Below, piece after piece: positions 58,226 to 64,000 of a stretch of 64,000 bases of DNA; the first letter of the stretch is position 1, and the number at the start of each line of letters is the position of its first letter. This DNA is from Allacma fusca (taxonomy: Eukaryota; Arthropoda; Collembola; Symphypleona; Sminthuridae), in NCBI GenBank assembly GCA_947179485.1, contig OX359250.1:26360654-26424653 (forward strand), given 5' to 3'. The position numbers and the translations under genes were made by a program. The notes under the pieces were generated by a model. It saw only the letters and a program-made list of their open reading frames with translations, made no database searches and was not told where the DNA came from.

Positions 58226-61200
58226 GTGTGAGGGTTTACTTCTTGCCTGAGGGAATTTGGAGTTATTCTAGGCTGCCTACTTCTAGCCCTATCTTGACTG
58301 CTGTGTGCAGTATTACTACTGTCTTCGCGTCTGAATGGACTTATACGTGCGTAGGTTTTATTCTTCTTTTCAGCCTCTGCCTGCCATTGCTCGAATACTT
58401 CTTTTGGTATAGCAGGTATGCTAGAGCCCCATATTTCAGCATGAGATGCGGCCTGAATATCCTCAACAATATTTATTAGAATATCTGGCCCACTAGAGTC
58501 CCTCATGCCTTCTGGTAATGCTTCCTCTGCTATTTCGATTGTATCTGGCAGCATGATTTCTATTTCTTCCGCCTGATTTTCATTAATATTTTCCGTCTTA
58601 ATACCTCCCAGCGGATCATTACTGTTGTCTAAAGGCTTATCTGCAGTGTAGACCGGGCCTATGTATGTGAAAAAGTTTATGATGTACCATATAAGGGTTT
58701 GAATGATACCTTGATGCCGGACCCCTGTACTAGTATAAAGCCCTGACGTGTCAAGTTCATACAAGAACATCTTTCCTTTCTCGCATAGGCTTACATCTTC
58801 TTTAGGGTGCTTCCAGATACCCTCTGGACCTAGGAAAGCCTCAATCTTTCTCTCATTTACCTTCCTCTTCTGGGCGTGATCATTGCCCTCAATGATTGGG
58901 ATACTATTATGTACTTTGCTTTCCTGACAATAACTTTTCATTCTTTCATGCCAGTTCTGAACTTCTAGTTCTTCTGTGAAGCATCCCGTAAAGACTCTTG
59001 GAAATGAAATTACAATGGTCAGATTAATTTTTGGGAAAAAAATCGCATTTGTATGAAATACTAAGTCTCCTGGTTGGAAAAGCGAATCCCTAGGAATGAT
59101 AAAATCATTCATCCCTTGAGTCAGGACTTCTGGCTCTGACATAACAAAATAGTGAATGGCCGTCAGCTCTTCGCGGAAGAGCATGATTCTACGCTGTTTA
59201 GTTTCTGCCATTTTTTCACCTATCACTTTGCTATTTATGTTAGTTACAAGGCGTTCCATGCCTTCGTGCATCCAGTATTTGAGACTGCGTGTGGATTTCA
59301 TTATATTTATGGCGAAATGGTTTACATAGGATTGGAGTTGGTCGTGCTTTGACTTATTTAGACTATTTTCAGACAACATAATAATTACGTGGGGTAGAAT
59401 ATCCCACTGTTCGTGTAACACAATATAATTCCACTGTTCTGCTATGATATTGATCTCTGTATTATTGATAGCCTTTTGCCCAATAGTATACAGTTGTTTT
59501 GTATTTTTCTGAGCGGTTTGGGAGAATGTATGGCTATACCATACAGGGTAATTATTCTTTCCCTGAGCAATTTCGAATTTTCTGACTACCGGGTCTGACT
59601 CATAACTGTTGCTTTTCCAAATATACTGCCATGTATTAATAGCGAGAGTGGAGTAAAAACTAGACATAGTAAACCATTGTCTTTTCATGAATGACCAGCT
59701 TATTTGATACATGTTAGTACACGTAGTCGCTTGGGATTTATAACCGTACCAAGGTGGCCTCACAATGGTTCCCCATAACTCATATCCTATAGTCCCTATA
59801 GCGAAACTTGTTCCTCCGATGCCCATAGCCTTGCCCTTACTTATTTTTGTGCCTGGTTTTTCTGTAAATGCCGTTTCATCAAAAATTTGTTTTTCTTTGA
59901 TGTATTTCTCGTCGATCCTTTCCCAAAAAGCTCTTTGTTTGGGCTGAGAGTTTGAAAGTCCCTGTGGATTGGGATCTGCATGGACGTTTCCTATAACAAT
60001 AAGTCCCACCAATAGTGAGAGTCCTATAATTGGGATGACTCCACTTCTACTATTCCCTCCACCTCCTCTAACATGCGCTGAGGGAGACATAGGTGGGGAA
60101 TTTGTTATTTCCACTAAATCCACTTCGGGAATTTTTAGAGAATTATATGGGCCTTTCAGCATATTTTCCTCCAAAATTTTTGAATTTTCTACTAAGTCAT
60201 GACCTGGGGTTGGTGGTGGGCCTGCAGGCTCCACACCAATACTCATAATTTCCTCTAGGAAATTTTGGTCATATGTGACATTTGGCATTTGTGCCGTGAG
60301 GGCTTTATATAATTCAGGACTTTCGGCCTGGCATGGATTCCCTTTCTCTACTTCGGCATGTAGAGTTAGTGTCTCAGATTCTGAGACCATGTCCGAAGGA
60401 GAAGTCAAAAAGATTTCTAACACTGGGACATCTAGTAATGGGCGGGAGACAGGGTCTATGTGCAATGCTTGGCACGATTTCTGGAAGTTGACTTCCTCCC
60501 TCCACTGTTCCCATTTCTCTCTAAACTCATGCAGTGTGTAGAGCCTATCTCTGCGCGATGCAACTATTTCCTTAGTGGGAATATTTCTCTCTACCATTCC
60601 TGACAAAGAGTTTTCTAATAACTCCACCGCTGAGCAATGATCTAAAAACTTCAATCGTTTTTTCCTATCCTTGTCCATTATGCTGATATGCTTGGCCAGT
60701 TCTCTGGAAATTTGTTCCTGCTCCATTTCATTGGAGATGCGAGTCATCATATGTTCCTCACACTCGCCGTCTTTGGGCTGGAACCCTACGACTGACAGGC
60801 TCTTATAACGAGGTTTGGTACATCCTTCAGAAGTACATACGGCCTCTGGTTTTGGAAGAGCTGCCATAGGTGGAGCTAAGTCTTCTAGCCCATGCTTATT
60901 TATGACTATATGCACGGCTTCTATGTCAGAGCTAGAATCAGAATCGGTCTGTGGTCCTTGACCATACATAGCTTTTACCTGTGAAGAGGCTTCAGCTTCT
61001 TCCTCTCTAACAGCTTCTCTAACTTTAGTTGCTTTTGGCCTGCGCTTATGCGTCCTATGTTTTTTAAACGTGTCTGGTGGAGACAAAGATACTCGCCTCT
61101 TTCTCTCCACAGAAGAACCTGGTTCCGGACTGTGATTCTTTGCTTTCCTAGGGAGCGTACTCCGTTTGGCCTTGTTTGACGGTGAGTTACTCTCATCTTC

Positions 61201-61839
61201 GTCACTAGATTCCCGGACTTTAAATTGTTGTCCCGTACGGAACATCTTTGCCCGAGAATCGGTCGTAGTACCGGCCCTAAGTCTCCTTAGGTCGGTGTCA
61301 GCAAAAAATGGACAGACTTTTTCTTTAGCAGTATACCCCTGGGTGCTTTCATGGGCTTCGCCTTTAAAGCGTCCCATTAACCAAGGGTCATTTGCCTGTC
61401 TATTGCGGTTATCAGCATATGGGATTTGTACTCCTATTGGAGTCGGACTCCACTGTTCGTCTTTGAAAAGAAACACAAGCTCATCTGGAGCACGGTGTTC
61501 TTGCTTAATTTGCATTCTATGCTCTGGGAAAAATTTTGAACCTGAATAGAAAGGTTCGTCTTTGAGCTCTTCTAAAGACAGAGTCTCTATGCGTCTAGAC
61601 TTAAGGCCTAGCGCACCTATCCTTACCGAGTACATAGGGGCACTCTCACTCCTCCCCGTCTTGATAATCATTCTATTAGGGATCCTACCATCTACCCTAT
61701 GTACTGCTTCTAGCGTCCCATCTTTGGCCATCAATATCTTGGCGTCAGGACGCACAATATCTGTGTGACGTACATATTGTCGCCACACATTTACATCAAC
61801 TGTTTTTTTAGTTGACTCCTCTAACTGTTGTTGGCTCAT
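58213..61839 (-). CDS. Env-like third ORF of a Ty3/gypsy-type retroelement
   Basis: 1208 aa, intact. The first 590 residues look cytosolic: a charged N-terminus, a Ser/Lys/Arg-rich stretch with NLS-like clusters (about 215-285) and long acidic/helical parts. A hydrophobic segment at about 598-620 (IIGLSLLVGLIVIGNV) followed by a cleavage-like site could be an internal signal or anchor. The next 400 residues hold N-glycosylation sequons (NNT, NKS, NLT) and Cys, like an ectodomain. A second hydrophobic segment is at about 1043-1063, then an acidic tail. This resembles envelope-like ORFs of errantivirus-type elements by position and topology only; no fusion peptide is assigned. The last few codons come from the fused R region, so the original C-terminus is probably lost. 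Confidence 0.65.
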   Translation of the reverse strand: MSQQQLEESTKKTVDVNVWRQYVRHTDIVRPDAKILMAKDGTLEAVHRVDGRIPNRMIIKTGRSESAPMYSVRIGALGLKSRRIETLSLEELKDEPFYSGSKFFPEHRMQIKQEHRAPDELVFLFKDEQWSPTPIGVQIPYADNRNRQANDPWLMGRFKGEAHESTQGYTAKEKVCPFFADTDLRRLRAGTTTDSRAKMFRTGQQFKVRESSDEDESNSPSNKAKRSTLPRKAKNHSPEPGSSVERKRRVSLSPPDTFKKHRTHKRRPKATKVREAVREEEAEASSQVKAMYGQGPQTDSDSSSDIEAVHIVINKHGLEDLAPPMAALPKPEAVCTSEGCTKPRYKSLSVVGFQPKDGECEEHMMTRISNEMEQEQISRELAKHISIMDKDRKKRLKFLDHCSAVELLENSLSGMVERNIPTKEIVASRRDRLYTLHEFREKWEQWREEVNFQKSCQALHIDPVSRPLLDVPVLEIFLTSPSDMVSESETLTLHAEVEKGNPCQAESPELYKALTAQMPNVTYDQNFLEEIMSIGVEPAGPPPTPGHDLVENSKILEENMLKGPYNSLKIPEVDLVEITNSPPMSPSAHVRGGGGNSRSGVIPIIGLSLLVGLIVIGNVHADPNPQGLSNSQPKQRAFWERIDEKYIKEKQIFDETAFTEKPGTKISKGKAMGIGGTSFAIGTIGYELWGTIVRPPWYGYKSQATTCTNMYQISWSFMKRQWFTMSSFYSTLAINTWQYIWKSNSYESDPVVRKFEIAQGKNNYPVWYSHTFSQTAQKNTKQLYTIGQKAINNTEINIIAEQWNYIVLHEQWDILPHVIIMLSENSLNKSKHDQLQSYVNHFAINIMKSTRSLKYWMHEGMERLVTNINSKVIGEKMAETKQRRIMLFREELTAIHYFVMSEPEVLTQGMNDFIIPRDSLFQPGDLVFHTNAIFFPKINLTIVISFPRVFTGCFTEELEVQNWHERMKSYCQESKVHNSIPIIEGNDHAQKRKVNERKIEAFLGPEGIWKHPKEDVSLCEKGKMFLYELDTSGLYTSTGVRHQGIIQTLIWYIINFFTYIGPVYTADKPLDNSNDPLGGIKTENINENQAEEIEIMLPDTIEIAEEALPEGMRDSSGPDILINIVEDIQAASHAEIWGSSIPAIPKEVFEQWQAEAEKKNKTYARISPFRREDSSNTAHSSQDRARSRQPRITPNSLRQEVNPHTTAP

Positions 61840-62074
61840 TATTAATATAAGCTACGATGTTAACAAATCGAATTCTACGGGGTTTACTTACTTTCTGAAT
61901 TACCAACCGAGTGGGACTAACAATTTCTTTAATTTCGTAAATTCCGTCGTACGTGAGTCTATTTTTTCTAAGATAATATGTTACTCTCCTAAAAATTTTC
62001 AATGAATGGCCTAATGCAATATTGTCGGGGGTAGTGGTGCAGACTAAACAAGGGGCACAGCTAACAACCCTCAT
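61808..62074 (-). CDS. 88-codon ORF with an integrase-tail-like (SH3-type) segment
   Basis: It lies between pol and env and overlaps the env start by 32 bases in another frame. The pattern YDGIYEIKEIVSPTRLVIQK...VNIVAYI resembles the beta-barrel segment near the end of the upstream integrase (GPFKIIEILERDNYKIQD...IVHVQRL). It could be a duplicated remnant of pol, a short leader ORF, or a spliced env 5' part. Low certainty that it is a separate protein. Confidence 0.35.
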   Translation of the reverse strand: MRVVSCAPCLVCTTTPDNIALGHSLKIFRRVTYYLRKNRLTYDGIYEIKEIVSPTRLVIQKVSKPRRIRFVNIVAYINNEPTTVRGVN

Positions 62075-62239
62075 GAACTTTCCTATAATTATGAATTTTT
62101 ATGAAATTTGGAAATATCTTTCTGGCCCTAAATTTTTATGAGCGGTGCTTAAAAAATATGTATTCTTTTTACTTAGCTTTACTGTTGTTTGTTGAGGTCG
62201 TCAGCGGTGAGAGATTTTCAGTGAAAATCTTACTCTTCT

Positions 62240-64000
62240 TTAAAGGTCCAGACGGTTTGGTTTCTTCCGAACCCGAGTCGGGTATCTCCTGGGAAGTTCC
62301 TCTTCGTTATTGTCAGAAGCAAGTGCTTCTTCGTAGGTAACTTCCTTGTCTTCGGGTAGCGGGATCAGTGATCCTCCTGGCCTGGGTTGACTATCCGAGC
62401 TCACGGGAGTATGAATCAGTGATTCTATGGGTGCCTCAACTGTGTCTGGAATGCTGGGAATCAGTGATTCCTCCAAGGGTTGAAGTGTGTTGTCTTCTTC
62501 ACTTCTTTCCTCAACTTCCAATGGAAGCTCCGGGGTAGCGGTTGATGGTATTCCTCTTATTTGAACTCTTTTATTAAAAGTTACTTTTCTTCCCCTATTT
62601 CTGTCTTTAGGACTGGACTTCAGAATTGATTTGAGGCTCTTACTCCTTTGGCTGTCAATCGAATAATGACGGTTCCAGTCTAGATTCGTGGCTAGTTCTA
62701 CTGCATCAGTATCTAGATCATAACGGAAAGTGTCCTCCAAGTCCACCCGGCGCTCCGCCTTCTTAAGCCTCTGGACATGGACGATTTGTATTTTCTCAGG
62801 GGACAAACAATCCTGTATTTTATAATTGTCCCTCTCCAAAATTTCTATTATCTTAAACGGTCCTCGGTAAGTATGTAGAAATCGCTCTAATTTCCCCGTA
62901 GCTCGAATGGGTGTGAAAACTCTTACTGTGTCACCCAACCGAAACTTAACGTCCCGCCTCTTAGCGTCGTACCATTTTTTACTATAATCTTGCTTCTGTC
63001 TGATTTTCATAATGGCATTTTTTACCCTTTGTTTTGCTTGCTCATCAGTAACGGGTAATGTGACAATCCCATCACTTTGCAATGTAAAATCAAAGTCATT
63101 AATTGCCTCCCTATGAAACATCATGAAGAAGGGTGTTTCTTTCGTAACATCATGTTTACTTGTATTATAAGCATAAATTAGATAGGGCAGACATTTACAC
63201 CAATATTTTTCTTCTTTGTCTTGAGCATAATGACTCAGCATCGTGCTAAGGGTTTGTACCGTTCGCTCAATTTGACCCATGCTATTGTGGTGAAATGCTG
63301 TGCTTATCTTTTGATTTATTTGTAGAGCTGACAGTAATTTCTTTGTTACCTCGGCTCGGAATTCAGATCCAGCGTCTGAAAGTATGTTTTTGAAAAGTCC
63401 ATACTTTGTAAAGACACGGTTTATTAGAAAGTTTACTACTTTGTCTGCAGCTTTGTCACGTATTGCTTCGGCAATCACAAATTTTGAGACATAGTCCTGA
63501 GCAATGACTATATACTTCATTCCTGAGACACTACGATTCATAGGGCCTATAAGGTCGATACATAGCGCATCCCCTGTCTCATTTACTCGTATAGGGTGTA
63601 GAAAACCAGCCGGCTTTTTACACACTCTTTTAGCTGCCTGACAACTTTCACAGGAAAGTACATATTTAGCTACTGAGACATTAATATTTTTCCAATGATA
63701 TCGACGGTTAATTCTTGCAAGTGTTTTATGATAACCTAAATGTCCTCCGCATAACAAACCATCATGAGCTTTACCTAACAAAAAGTTTCGAATTACTCGG
63801 GGTACTAATAATTTTTCTTCTCCTCGGACCTTAATCCAAAGGAGCCCCTCAGAGTCGTAAAAATAATGGGAATATTTTTGCCTCTCCTCTGGTGGGAGTG
63901 TCGAAATATTGTCAAGTTTTTCTCGAATAATTTTTATGATTGGATCCTCCTCCTGCATTTGTTTCAAGTTATGCTCAGGAGGTAATTCCATTTGAGGTTC
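62240..64000 (-). CDS. Ty3/gypsy-type pol, integrase end (partial, runs off the window)
   Basis: At least 586 residues; the frame remains open to the window's right edge, so protease, RT and RNase H would lie beyond. It shows the HHCC zinc-binding region (GGHLGYHKTL... then CESCQ), then the catalytic triad Asp (CIDLIGP), Asp (LSDAGSEF) and Glu (GQIERTVQ). The GPFKIIEIL beta-barrel segment of gypsy integrases (GPY/F-like) and a variable acidic/basic tail follow. The catalytic residues are intact. It is transcribed toward the env-like ORF, with 165 bp to the 88-codon ORF. Confidence 0.92.
   Translation of the reverse strand, partial: EPQMELPPEHNLKQMQEEDPIIKIIREKLDNISTLPPEERQKYSHYFYDSEGLLWIKVRGEEKLLVPRVIRNFLLGKAHDGLLCGGHLGYHKTLARINRRYHWKNINVSVAKYVLSCESCQAAKRVCKKPAGFLHPIRVNETGDALCIDLIGPMNRSVSGMKYIVIAQDYVSKFVIAEAIRDKAADKVVNFLINRVFTKYGLFKNILSDAGSEFRAEVTKKLLSALQINQKISTAFHHNSMGQIERTVQTLSTMLSHYAQDKEEKYWCKCLPYLIYAYNTSKHDVTKETPFFMMFHREAINDFDFTLQSDGIVTLPVTDEQAKQRVKNAIMKIRQKQDYSKKWYDAKRRDVKFRLGDTVRVFTPIRATGKLERFLHTYRGPFKIIEILERDNYKIQDCLSPEKIQIVHVQRLKKAERRVDLEDTFRYDLDTDAVELATNLDWNRHYSIDSQRSKSLKSILKSSPKDRNRGRKVTFNKRVQIRGIPSTATPELPLEVEERSEEDNTLQPLEESLIPSIPDTVEAPIESLIHTPVSSDSQPRPGGSLIPLPEDKEVTYEEALASDNNEEELPRRYPTRVRKKPNRLDL

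Overview
The window looks like arthropod nuclear DNA. It is AT-rich with long gene-poor stretches, short GT-AG introns and an insect/crustacean-type CHK (ecdysteroid-kinase-like) gene. A copepod such as a sea louse is my guess, by inference from overall texture and not from a database match.

Host part. Positions 1-715 hold the last two exons of a host gene of unknown function. Positions 716-11051 are intergenic. A six-exon CHK-kinase-like gene lies on the minus strand at 11052-13126. Positions 39162-54358 are again gene-poor, with microsatellites only.

Polinton/Maverick (14062-39155, 25,094 bp). This is a full-length element with identical 139-bp terminal inverted repeats starting 5'-AG, flanked by a perfect 6-bp target duplication (AGTACT). 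The left half carries the conserved virus-like block on the plus strand: integrase, minor capsid (penton)-like protein, basic core-like protein, double-jelly-roll major capsid, adenain-type protease, A32/FtsK-type packaging ATPase, two small proteins, a signal-peptide membrane protein and protein-primed DNA polymerase B. Gaps in this block are often 1-40 bp. The right half is accessory: a two-exon Pif1-type helicase (minus), an unknown four-exon gene (plus), an acidic-tailed protein (minus) with a perfect 44-bp hairpin in its intron, a 55-copy 10-bp minisatellite, a small Cys-rich membrane protein (plus), a chromodomain + C2H2 zinc-finger protein (minus), a gene with an in-frame stop (minus), and a Cys-rich/TM/proline-rich membrane protein (minus). 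I found each spliced gene by matching donor, acceptor and reading phase. Capsid, protease, ATPase, polymerase and integrase together suggest a virion-forming, integrating virus; three membrane proteins suggest a membrane step.

Retroelement part (about 54359-64000). The 3' part of a Ty3/gypsy-type pol (integrase) and a 1208-aa env-like third ORF lie on the minus strand. Left of them is about 3.5 kb of non-coding, motif-rich sequence, and then an LTR-like sequence in the opposite orientation with TATA box, Inr and primer-binding site. The last 91 bp of that LTR (R-U5) recur inverted at 58135-58225, fused directly to a tRNA-Val sequence including its CCA. This is the structure expected of tRNA-primed minus-strand strong-stop cDNA, joined to the env end. 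I consider it the most unusual structure in the window after the Polinton accessory genes.
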